Source: Gentiana macrophylla (Eukaryota; Streptophyta; Magnoliopsida; Gentianales; Gentianaceae). From it: 64,000 nucleotides of DNA. Shown in pieces: positions 44,344 through 55,296 of the stretch. Below the pieces are notes generated by a model. That model had not been told where the DNA came from. It was given only the letters and a program-made list of their open reading frames with translations, and made no database searches. Position 1 is the first letter of the stretch. Each line of letters begins with the position of its first letter. The stretch is from assembly GCA_026214975.1 (NCBI GenBank), contig CM047814.1, positions 22,343,541 through 22,407,540 of the forward strand, read 5' to 3'. Position numbers and translations under genes: made by a program.

Positions 44344-46708
44344 TGATGAGAGATAAATTTATGATCATTATTACGACATTTTACCCCAATATTGATACCA
44401 TTTTGAGCATTATTGTATCAAATCAAGTCAAAATTACTAATTTTTATTCAAATGTATAAGTAGTAGTTATTATATAAATTATCGTATTTTTATAAGTTTT
44501 TTATTAGTTTTTGTACCGGTTTAAGAACTGGAGTGTGTAAATGTCGGATTTACGTTTGGTATTTTGGTGGTTAATTGCAGGATTATACATTGACCAAGAT
44601 TCCACGTAACGACATGTTTTGAGTCTAAAAGATGTGTTTAGAGGATTAGAAGAAGATGCCACAAGTTTATAAGTTCAACGGAGCAAATTTTCTAAGTACT
44701 TAAATCGTTACATGTTTTCGATGGAGATTTGACCCAGCTTAGAGGCATTTTCAGGGGATGACTTCTTAATGAAAGTTGTAGATCTTCACATAAGATTTCC
44801 AACGCACTTTGAATTACATCAATTGGAGGTCTACAACTCAAGTTATGGTCAATTGACTAATCAATTCGGATTAGTAGAAATCCCGTAAAAGACTCGACAT
44901 ACGAATGGCTCATCAAAACGACATTTTCTGAAGAAGTTTCCTTAATAAAAGTTGTATATCTTCAAGAAATATTTCCAATGGATTTTGAATCAAGTCAATC
45001 GGACTTCTACAACTCAAATGGTGGTCAAGTGGCTAATTGATTTGTCTTAGAAAAATCCCAAAACGTTCGGAGTATGAAATGACTCATCAAAAGGCGTTTT
45101 CTGAAGAAGAGTCCTTCATGAAAGTTGAAGAATTTTCCGAGAGCTTAATTTTGACGTTTGAATCATAATTTTTGGAGGTCTACAACTCAAGATATGAATT
45201 TTAGAAGTTTTATTACAAATAATTACACAATCGAAGGATCTAGATCCTCATAAGCAATGATGATTTCCGGACCGGTCCGGCTCCTTCAAGGACCGGTCCG
45301 GCAAGAGCAATTGCCTATATAAGGATACATTCAGTGAATGAAAAATTTGCCCCTTTCTTTCCCCTTCTTCTTTCATTGTCTCTGTTCTTTTTATTTTTCC
45401 TTTCTGTAGATCACATATATATATATACTTATATATATATATACGCACACACCTCACATATATATGTCTATATATGTATATATATGTTAGATCTATCTCT
45501 TCTCTTTGTTTATTTTTATTTTGGGGGCTGTGTATATACATATATATATCTATGTATGTATGTATATATGTTTTTATATATAAATAAATTAGTACCGTTG
45601 TAATGCTAGGGAAAATCTCGGAAGTTCTAGTATTCTTTGAAGTCGTTGTAATGTCCGTAAAAGTACAACCTCTCGAATCAACAAATTGTAATCGGGTATT
45701 TTTCTAAAGTATTATGTTTGTTGTTTCTATATATATATATAAATAAAGTAGTTATAGTATCGTTATAATGGTAGAATAATTATCGAAGATTGTAGATCTG
45801 GGCGGAAATGACCCCGATTCAAACAATTGTAATCGGTAATTTATTCTAATATTATGATGTTTATTATAACTATGTTAAGCTAAAAATATATCTAGCCAAG
45901 ATATGAATCAATTAGTTAATCTTTTTGGTAAAATGGATGATCGACTCAGTAATAATGATTAAAATCGATTATGATGAATCTCTTTCTATTTGCGCTTAAT
46001 GAAACGTTAAAATTGAAAGACCGGAGGGTAAAAATGGCCGAGTGACAACGGAATCCTATTTCCTACCCGGGGGCAGATTTGTCCTAGAAAAACAAATCTT
46101 ATTGAAATTTGTGCTCGAGATCTTATTACGTCAATTTATCTATTTCTAACGAAGATTCTAAAATATTGACCGCATGACAAAACGGTAGTGACCCGATCTT
46201 TTGGATGACGTAGGATAGTTAAATGGGACATATGACAGTTTCATACGCTCGTGTGAGAAGGAACTGTTGAGCTGAGGAGTGCACCGTTTCACATAATTTA
46301 CACCTTGAATAAAGGAAGATCTGTCTCATTTATTTCTACTAAAAAGATATTGATTCAGTAAAGTATTCTTGGCTAGATCCAAAAATATATCTATATATTA
46401 TATTAGTATTTATTTGTTTTATTTTCAGTTTTACTAACATCTAACTCTAACATTACTAACTAATCTAACTGATCTAACTATCTAACCCGAGGAAAAGTTA
46501 AAAATCGCGACTTAGATCGAGTTAATAATAGCTTCTTGGTGTTTAACCCCACTTAAAAGAATTACCATGTTTTCCTCGAGGAATCGACTGACTCACCATA
46601 CTAGCACTACAATTTGACCCGGCATAATCGCCGGTTAGGATCTCAGATAGCCTAGGTAATGTCCGTCGACTTTCGACACCGTTTCCAAGGTTAGGTTTAG
46701 AGTCGTCA
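44344..46708 (+). mobile_element. 5' LTR of gypsy copy 1 (type A)
   Basis: Starts TGATGAGAG and ends GTCGTCA. The U3 part holds three tandem ~175-bp units (from 44742, 44919 and 45091), each ending in a TCTACAACTCAA phrase. Then come two GGACCGGTCCGG palindromes and a TATATAAGG box, followed by TA-rich microsatellites (45415-45580). The last part contains ATCTAACTCTAACATTACTAAC repeats. Confidence 0.92.
45267..45322 (+). promoter_or_regulatory. Paired palindromes and TATA box in LTR type A
   Basis: CCGGACCGGTCCGG (45267-45280) and GGACCGGTCCGG (45290-45301) are spaced about two helical turns apart, ending 13 bases before CTATATAAGG (TATA 45315-45322). The same layout is in the 3' LTR (51986-52040) and in the fragment at 58446. 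It looks like a core promoter with a duplicated dimer-binding site. Confidence 0.6.
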
Positions 46709-46714
46709 AGATTT

Positions 46715-46730
46715 TGGCGCCGTTGCCGGG
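46715..46730 (+). other. Primer binding site, tRNA-Asp type
   Basis: TGGCGCCGTTGCCGGG, six bases inside the LTR. It is complementary to the 3' end of plant tRNA-Asp (CCCGGCAACGGCGCCA), the primer used by Athila-type elements. Confidence 0.9.
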
Positions 46731-46915
46731 AAAACGTCGCTAATTTCTTTCTTTGTGTCTAGTGGTTACTACTTGTATTAGCTCAAAATTCTCGAGGATA
46801 AGTCAACACTCTTCTTATCACATTTCTTTTTTATTTTTCCGTTGGTATCTACCTTCTTTTAGTTACCAATTTTCTTCTTCTACAAAATTCGAGCATTTTC
46901 TATTTTCGTTAGTTG

Positions 46916-49063
46916 ATGACCAGAAACGGTAAGACCCCAAAACACGGTCATATCGGTCAGGAAATCGACCAAGTATCATCTTCAAATCGTAATACGAGAA
47001 TGATGAAATCAAGAATGAAACACCGAACAAAGGGCTTGATCATGCCCGAGGAATAGAAATAATCGAATCGGAATAAGCATAATCACCCACCAAACCCGAG
47101 ACTTATTTGTGATCGGACCGTAGAAGGTACAGATTAATAATCCAATTCGTTTACCCAATAAAGAGCAAATAATTTGAAATAAAATCTCATCTTTTGGTTT
47201 AATTGACACAAGAGCCCAATTTTAGGAGAAGATGATGAGGATCCACATCATCACCTCTATCTTTTCAAGAATTGTGTAATACTGACCAAAAGTCATGGTG
47301 CTCATCGGGAATTAACGAGGATGTCTATGTTTCTTTTTTTTTTCTTTAAAAGGAAGAGCACGAGATTGGTTTTTGTCACTTCCACATCATTCATTGACTA
47401 GTTGGGAGGATATTCAAACCGAGTTCTTAAAGCAATATTTTACTCTCGATAGAAAATTGGAATTAATAGTCTAAATTGCCAACTTTAGACAAGGATCTCA
47501 AGAAACGTTTGAGAATGCTTGGGAAAGGTTTAAAAAGTTATTAAGAGCTTGTCCCGATCATGGTTATTCCTTAGAGATGCAAATCCAACTTTTCTCGTCA
47601 GTAAATTAAGGAAAGACTCACGCAGAGATGTAGATCATGTATGTGGTGGTTCGTTAATGATGAGTGAAGCTCAAATAGTTTACGATGCTATAGAAAAGAT
47701 TTCCAAAAATAATCGTATGTGGGAAACCGGTTCTAGCACCAGAAAAGTAGCATTTGCAGGAGAATATACATCAAATACGGAAGTTCTAGCACACTTGGAG
47801 AATTTGAGTAGGAAATTTGACGGCTTATTAGCCAGTAAAAATGTAAACTCAAAAATATCTTACTAAATGACTACTCAAATCATGATAATGTGTCATTAGG
47901 GATGGAAGAACCAAAAGGATATTCAAGGGAAAAGGTGAGTTTTTTACAACAGCATAGGAATTTGAACAACGCATATTCAAACTCGTTTAATGCTTTTAGA
48001 AGAGATCACCCTACTTTTCGTTGGTCTGAAACCCCTAGTAAGCAAGGACAACCACCGTATCCAATCCAATATAAGAATCCAAATCTAGTTTATCAAGGAG
48101 ATACCACGAATCAAAATCTACAATCATTACCTAAACCGTATCCACAACATACCACTCAAAGCATACCAGTAACTCAGAGTTCAACTCAACCTGAAGGAGT
48201 TAACAAATGGGAGAAATTAATGGAAAATCTGATAGGTATGATATCTACTCAAGCTCAAAATATGGAAATTATGATAACTTCATATAGTACAAATCTACCA
48301 GGATATGAGCACGTTGAAAACATCTATGAGTGGACATGATACCGTAATAAGAATTATAGAAGCTTCATTGAGGAACTGGAATATCACTTGAGTAGAGAAG
48401 TAGAACGAAAAAGCAAGAAACCCTCGGAAGGATTGCCAAGTAATATCGAAAGAAATCTGAGTGGGGTAAATGCTGTTATTACCAGAAATGGAAGGATTTG
48501 TGGAAGTAATGGATTAGAAAAATTCGGGAATAATGAAGTAGATGATGATTTAGATGGTAAATATAAGAAGAATATGGAATCTAAAGGGCCATTTCAAACC
48601 GAACCTTATCCGGCTCAACCTAAATTCACATCGGTTCAACCTGGAAGGGCATCACCACATCCACTGCATATTTTGAAGAAAAAGGCATCGAATGATGACA
48701 CACTATGTCTTCAAAAGGCACAATCATTCAAGGAAGCTTTACCATCTTCATCTAACGACAAGGGAAAGGGAGGTATTCATTCTAACCCTACTGATCTTGA
48801 ATTACTCCCCCATTCCCCGAGAAATGAAATGAAAAAGATGAAGTTGGATAATAAGTATGCATGTTTTCTTGACACTTTTCGGCACTTAACTATTAATACC
48901 CCTTTCATCGATGTTTGTAAGGAGAGCTTAGTTTGGGAGTGAATGATGAGCGCGTTATCTTCAACATTTACAATTCATTGAAATATCCATACATTACACT
49001 AGAATCTAGTTCTTGTGTAGACACTTTGTGTTCTCTTGTGGTGGATCGTACTAACACGCAGTA
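46916..49063 (+). pseudogene. Gypsy gag, copy 1, with residual pre-protease tail; pol deleted
   Basis: Opens MTRNGKTPKHGH at 46916, with broken frames to about 47540. Recognisable Retrotrans_gag phrases: DEDPHHHLYLFKN, WFLSLPHHSL-like, then (in frame 47549-47866) DVDHVCGGSLMMSEAQIVYD and EKISKNNRMWE. A linker frame (47890-48339) and a last frame (48388-48942) follow, with LSGVNAVITRNGR, the stretch that in Athila-type elements precedes the protease. The tail reads DTFRHLTINTPFIDV. After one more shift comes GVNDERVIF-type sequence (to 49063) that in relatives follows the protease. The protease core and all of pol are absent. Compared with copy 2 it has a stop at 47471-47476 (TCTAAA against TCGAAA) and indels at 47596 and 48926. 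Confidence 0.8.
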
Positions 49064-51042
49064 ATCAAGAAGATGACTCGGTAATAATGTGAAAGCTCAG
49101 AAACCCAAAGCTCGAAAATCAAAGGAAAAGGTCAAGAACCGTTGGATTAGACGGCATTCGTCTAACAAATGTTGGAAAGCGATATTGATAAAAAGACGGA
49201 TGCAAAGGCGTGAGGATGACCCACCACCGGTGCCTTAAAAATCGAAGCACGGTAAAGTCGGCTATAGACTATAAATGTAGTCAATGACGGGTACTATCCT
49301 TCCCTTTTACTCAAGCATTTATTTTTAGTGGATTATGTGCTTAATTGTTACGTGCTTTTGTGAGTAATTGTTAGAAGTATCCCGTTTTGTTTAGTATATT
49401 ATATTAGTTAATTCTTATCATTTTGGTCGAGCAAACGACGTTAACTAAAAGCGCTACGGAGGGCGACCCGTAAAAATGTTAAATATAATAATTACTCATA
49501 CTTTGGATGATACTTTGCTAATACTTAGGATTGATTTTCATTTTGTTTCACCAAGTCTTAGGATGAATGTTTGAATGATATTAAACGGGAACGATTAGGT
49601 GGTTATCCGAAAATCCTCGATGGAAAAAAGAGAAAAATTCAAAATCGTCATTTCTTAGACTTAGGTTGTTAGAACGATTTGAAATAACCTTGAGGATCTC
49701 GGGTATAAAAGACTCAGAGTTAATACTTTGCCACACATTTTATATCATGATCTAGTCTACATTTTAAATTTCAAAAATAATGTGTGACATGTATTAGTTC
49801 AACTATGTGGAATATTGTGTGTTTTAAATCAATAAAAGTTTATGTGGTGTGTTTATCTACCCTTTTGCATTACAATCGTCACACTCTCACACACTTTTAT
49901 TTTATTTGCACACACAACGGTCATAACTTTGACCCACCCACCCACCCTTTTTTATCATCCGAGTATTTGTTTTGACTTGTTTTTAGTGCACCATTGCTTT
50001 CCCAACAACTTATTTACACTCACTTTACATTGGGGACAATGTAAGTTCGTAAGTGGGAGTGGAGTCGTTGGTCTAGCAATGGCATTAATGTTTATTTTGT
50101 ATCAATAAATCCTTTAGTTTTCGATCTTTTTCGAGCATTATTTAGTTGATTAAAATAAATGTATAAGGTATATATTTCATGGATTTGAAGATGTAATGAT
50201 CAATTTGGATGTGTATAACCAATGTGAACCGTAAGTGCATTGTAATTCCAAATATATTTGTGTAAAATGAATTCCTTCACGTAAAGCCTTTGATATTGAA
50301 ACAAAAATTTTAAATCAGATCCATTCAAGATATCTAGTGGTTATTCTAGATAATAGCAAAGAACTTAGTACCTAATTTTTGAACGTGTAATCGTGAATAT
50401 CTCAAGGTTTGAATGTGATAGGAAGGATATAAGTTAAAGAAGAATACCAAATTAAGATGAACTATCTATATGTCGGTTGTAGCTACCAATGATTTGAGTG
50501 CAGAGGCGTTATCACTAAACGCCCTATATCACTATGAGGTTTAAAAGCTCCCGATCGCTCGATGATAGTAGTCCACTAGGGTGTTATCACGAAACGCCCT
50601 ATTGCTGGGAATGAAGGCATATGCTACACATGTGAAATTAAGTTCATCAAAAGAAAAAAAAAAAAAAAAAATTTAAGCGTGGTTGAAAACTTAGCTATAT
50701 TCTCGACTATCCCCAAAGATAAACCGAATGATATGCTTTAGGGATTATCCTAATAAGTACTCGGAAGAACTTTGTGTGGGAATCATTATCGCTTATACCT
50801 AGGAAAGTCATTAGTACATGTCGAATGGATATTTGTGTGTTTTGCTTGATTTATTCAAGAGAGGATAGTGGACATTGAAAAGGCATGTCACACACACACA
50901 CTGTTATACATTTATATTGAGGTTAACGCCTGGTTGTAATTCTAATGGTTGTATTATCTAGTTGTCCCTTATATCTTCTATCTTCATGAATTTATCTCTC
51001 ATTCATTTTGTTTTATCGCTTGTTTTGATCGAGGACTCACCA
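49064..51042 (+). other. 3' non-coding region of gypsy copy 1
   Basis: Contains AACGACGTTAAC…AAAGCGCTACGG…GGCGACCC (49433-49473), which matches the phrase found after pol in Athila/Tat elements. It marks where pol would have ended. Long non-coding sequence follows with CACCC repeats (49935-49950), an A run (50646-50670) and the hairpin pair at 50505. No ORF of interest. Confidence 0.7.
50505..50599 (+). other. Two small hairpins upstream of the polypurine tract, copy 1
   Basis: GGCGTT-ATCACTA-AACGCC (50505-50523) and GGTGTT-ATCACGA-AACGCC (50580-50598) share the same loop type and lie 75 bases apart. Both recur at the equivalent place in copy 2 (62877 and 62952). They could be RNA structure signals. 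Confidence 0.6.
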
Positions 51043-51060
51043 AAAGCTAAGTAGGGGTTG
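51043..51060 (+). other. Polypurine tract of gypsy copy 1
   Basis: AAAGCTAAGTAGGGGTTG immediately precedes the TG of the 3' LTR. The same phrase precedes the LTR at 63445. Confidence 0.6.
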
Positions 51061-53419
51061 TGATGAGAGATAAATTTATGATCATTATTACGACATTTTA
51101 CCCCAATATTGATACCATTTTGAGCATTATTGTATCAAATCAAGTCAAAATTACTAAGTTTTATTCAAATGTATAAGTAGTAGTTATTATATAAATTATC
51201 GTATTTTTATAAGTTTTTATTAGTTTTTTGTACCGGTTTAGTAACCGAGTGTCGTGTCGGATTTACGTTTGGTATTTTGGTGGTTAATTGCAGGATTATA
51301 CATTGACCAAGATTCCACGTAACGACATGTTTTGAGTCTAAAAGATGTGTTTAGAGGATTAGAAGAAGATGCCACAAGTTTATAAGTTCAACTGAAAGCA
51401 AATTTTCTAAGACTTAAATCGTTACATGTTTTCGATGGAGATTTGACCCAGCTTAGAGGCATTTTCAGGGGATGACTTCTTAATGAAAGTTGTAGATCTT
51501 CACATAAGATTTCCAACGCACTTTGAATTACATCAATTGGAGGTCTACAACTCAAGTTATGGTCAATTGACTAATCAATTCGGATTAGTAGAAATCCCGT
51601 AAAAGACTCGACATACGAATGGCTCATCAAAACGACATTTTCTGAAGAAGTTTCCTTAATAAAAGTTGTATATCTTCAAGAAATATTTCCAATGGATTTT
51701 GAATCAAGTCAATCGGACTTCTACAACTCAAATGGTGGTCAAGTGGCTAATTGATTTGTATTAGAGAAAAATCCCGAAAACGTTCGGAGTATGAAATGAC
51801 TCATCAAAAAGGCGTTTTCTGAAGAAGAGTCCTTCATGAAAGTTGAAGAATTTTCCGAGAGCTTAATTTTGACGTTTGAATCATAATTTTTGGAGGTCTA
51901 CAACTCAAGATATGAATTTTAGAAGTTTTATTACAAATAATTACACAATCGAAGGATCTAGATCCTCATAAGCAATGATGATTTCCGGACCGGTCCGGCT
52001 CCTTCAAGGACCGGTCCGGCAAGAGCAATTGCCTATATAAGGATACATTCAGTGAATGAAAAATTTGCCCCTTTCTTTCCCCTTCTTCTTTCATTGTCTC
52101 TGTTCTTTTTATTTTTCCTTTCTGTAGATCACATATATATATATACTTATATATATATATACGCACACACCTCACATATATATGTCTATATATGTATATA
52201 TATGTTAGATCTATCTCTTCTCTTTGTTTATTTTTATTTTGGGGGCCCGTATATACATATATATGTCTATGTATGTATGTATATATGTTTTTTATATATA
52301 AATAAATTAGTACCGTTGTAATGCTCGGGAAAATCTCGGAAGTTCGGTATTCTTTGAAGTCGTTGTAATGTCCGTAAGAAGTACAACCTCTCGAATCAAC
52401 AAATTGAATCGGGTATTTTTCTAAAGTATTATGTTTGTTGTTTCTATATATATATATAAATAAAGTAGTTATAGTATCGTTATAATGGTAGAATAATTAT
52501 CGAAGATTGTAGATCTCATGGAAATGACCCGATTCATGATTGTAATCGGTAATTTATTCTAATATTATGATGTTTATTATAACTATGTTAAGCTAAAAAT
52601 ATATCTAGCCAAGATATGAATCTGAATTAGTTAATCTTTTTGGTAAAATGGATGATCGACTCTGGTAATAATGATTAAAATCGGTTATGATGAATCTCTT
52701 TCTATTTGCGCTTAATGAAACGTTAAAATTGAAAGACCGGAGGGTAAAAATGGCCGAGTGACAACGGAATCCTATTTCCTACCCGGGGGCAGATTTGTCC
52801 TAGAAAAACAAATCTTATTGAAATTTGTGCTCGAGATCTTATTACGTCAATTTATCTATTTCTAACGAAGATTCTAAAATATTGACCGCATGACAAAGCG
52901 GTAGTGACCCGATCTTTTGGATGACGTAGGATAGTTAAATGGGACATATGATGATTTTCATACGCTCGTGTGAGAAGGCTGTGAAATGGTGAGTGCACCG
53001 CTTCACATAATTTACACCTTGAATAAAGGAAGATCTGTCTCATTTATTTCTACTAAAAGATATTGATTCAAGAAAGTATTCTTGGCTAGATCCAAAAATA
53101 TATCTATATATTATATTAGTATTTATTTGTTTTATTTTCGTTTTACTAACATCTAACTCTAACATTACTAACTAATCTAATCGATCTAACTATCTAACCC
53201 GAGGAAAAGTTAAAACTGCGACTTAGATCGAGTTAATAATAGCTTCTTGGTGTTTAACCCCACTTAAAAGAATTACCATGTTTTCCCCGAGGAATACGAC
53301 TGACTCACCATACTAGCACTACAATTTGACCCGGTACACTGCCGGTTAGGATCTGTATAGCCTAGGTAATGTCCGTCAGCTTTCTGACACCGTTTCCAAG
53401 GTTAGGTTTAGGTCTGTCA
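51061..53419 (+). mobile_element. 3' LTR of gypsy copy 1 (type A)
   Basis: 2,359 bases, TGATGAGAG to CTGTCA, followed by CACTA. It mirrors the 5' LTR including the three U3 units, the palindromes and the TATA box. Differences from the 5' LTR are few and lie mostly at CG, CTG and CAG sites. Confidence 0.92.
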
Positions 53420-53424
53420 CACTA
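53420..53424. repeat. Target-site duplication (right copy)
   Basis: CACTA, identical to 44339-44343. It confirms a single integration event of the intervening 9-kb element. Confidence 0.9.
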
Positions 53425-55296
53425 CAAGGGAGAAAGTCTCAGTATAATCTACTCCATCTACTTGATTGTACCCTTTAGCTACAAGTCTAGATTTTAACCT
53501 TTCTAATGAACCATCTGGGTTTAATTTTGCTTTAAAAACCCACTTGGAGCCAATTAGGTGCATTTGTGGTTGGTAGGGTACTAAGTCCCAAGTGTCATTG
53601 TGATGGAGAGCTTCTAGTTCTTCTTGCATGGTCGCTTTCACCCGAGGGTGTTTGAGGGCTTCATTAACGATTCTTGGTTCTCTGGGTATGTCGGAAAAGT
53701 AGAGGCCGTAGGGCATACTTGGGATTGGGCTTAAAGATCCCATGTTGAGCTCTTGTGGTGACATGGTGTGGTTGAGGGGATTCTGAAGGAGTGGAATGAA
53801 CTGAGGTAGAGATTGACTCTGGAGCTTCTGGGGAGTCAGGAGGTGAATCAGAATACTCAGGGGACATTGGAGGGGTTGGTGAAAAGGATAGCCAGGATCT
53901 GTTTCCAGAGTGGGGAAGTGGTCAGATTGATCAGATTGATCGATCAGTATGTGGTCTGGTTCAGAATCTGTTGGCTCAGGGTTCATGGTGGTTTCCATAG
54001 TGTGTGGGACATCTATGGGATTAGGAATGTGAGAATCTAAGGGAAGATTGGTCAGATTGTGTGTGTGTTGTTCTGTATCATGGTGAATGGAAGAATGTGC
54101 AGGTATTGTGTGGTTATGGGAATCAGAATGGGGTTCTATCCAGTCTGGAAAATACTGAGTCTAGGTTCAGAAATTGGATTGATTCTGGCCTGGGTAGTGG
54201 GTTTATAAGGGAAGTTAGCTTCATCAAATGCTACATGTCTAGAGATTATCACTTTTCTAGTGCCTGAATGGTAGCATCTATACCCTTTGTGTTGCATGCT
54301 ATACCCTATAAACACACATGGGGTAGTTTTTGGATCAAATTTGTTAGTCCTTGTGTCCCATGTGTAAGGGTAACATCTAGTGCCAAAAACCCTGAGATGA
54401 TTATAGGTAAGATGCCTTTCATACAACTTGAAGTAAGGTGATTCATTATTGAGTGAAGTGGAGGGGACTCTGTTCATGATGTAGACAGCTGTAGAAAAAG
54501 CTTCAGTCCAGAGGTATAGAGGGGCATTGCTATGAAAGAGCATAGTCAGTCCTAATTCTCTAATGGTTCTATGCCTTCTTTCTACCATCCCTGTTTGTTG
54601 AGGTGTGTGAGGGCAGGACATCTGGTGTATGATTCCATTGGCCTGAAAGTGATCCCTAAGTTTGTGGTTAGTGAATTTCGTCCCCACAATCGAATGGAAG
54701 ATTTGTACTTCTTTGTCAAACTGTCTTTTAATTAATTTCTCAAAGTGTAGATAGGCATTGAAAAAATCAGATTTGTGCATCAGGGGTATTAGCCAAGTAA
54801 ATTTAGAGAAATCATCCACAATACTAGCATAATAAGAGAAAGATCCAATAGATTTAATAGAGCAGGCCCCATAAATCACAATGTATAAGTTCAAAAGGAC
54901 TAGTAATTGATATGTTCGAATCAAAAAAGGAAATTTACTAAGCTTTCTAATCGATGACTTTTCACAGAGATGATCCGCCTTTATTTTCCCTAAAACATCA
55001 ATGAAACCTTTGCTCTGCAATCGTTGGACTGCTTTTATTTGAGTGTGCCCTAACCTTTGATGCCATAACTCACTTGAACCAGACCTGAACCTGTTGGAGA
55101 AGTACCATTCAGGCTGATTCTGTAGCACATATAGATCACCCCTTCTTGTCCCTGTGGTCAGTACCTGCCCTGTATCCTGATCCTTAACAAAGACATTATT
55201 ATTAGTGAATTCACATATAATTGAGTGGTCACCAGTAAGTTGGCTGACAGATAGCAGATTTTTTGTTAATTCGGGAACAAATAACACCTTGCCTAG
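53420..55296 (-). pseudogene. Minus-strand copia pol, proximal part (integrase to RT start)
   Basis: From 55287 downward: NLLSVSQL (end of the protease region), LWHQRLGH (pre-integrase), YYASIVDDFSKFTW, TPQQTGMVERRHRT, LRVFGTRCYPY, FIGYSMQHKGYRCY and AFDEANF, all in one 383-codon frame. A linker and the RT start follow after a frame change (EELEALHHNDTWDLVP, IGSKWVFKAK, DYTETFS), stopping at CACTA. Two of three integrase catalytic acids are gone: the CDLWGP-type block reads IVIYGA, and the SDGG-type block reads SIVG. The glutamate remains. The element was dead or is old. The second gypsy insertion breaks it again at 55296. Confidence 0.88.

Larger units (their letters stand above)
44344..53419 (+). 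mobile_element. Gag-only gypsy retrotransposon, copy 1 (complete, TR-GAG type)
   Basis: A 9,076-bp element: LTR, tRNA-Asp primer site, degraded gag, long 3' non-coding region, polypurine tract, LTR. CACTA flanks both sides. No protease, reverse transcriptase, RNase H or integrase is encoded. The primer site and the gag/pre-protease motifs point to the Athila/Tat side of Ty3/gypsy. It would depend on a full-length relative for enzymes. It inserted into the minus-strand copia pol between the two halves of the RT domain. The LTRs have nearly equal length (2,365 and 2,359 bp) and are very similar. Confidence 0.9.

Noticed and set aside
45248..45603. ORFs rich in Tyr-Ile within the gypsy LTR (both strands, again at 51966-52321)
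   Set aside because: They are translations of TATA microsatellites in the LTR leader and are duplicated with the LTR.
47009..47209. Minus-strand ORF opposite the gag start of gypsy copy 1
   Set aside because: Antisense to degraded gag; no independent support.
53813..54040. Plus-strand ORF opposite the copia integrase/RT linker
   Set aside because: Antisense to a clear pol frame.
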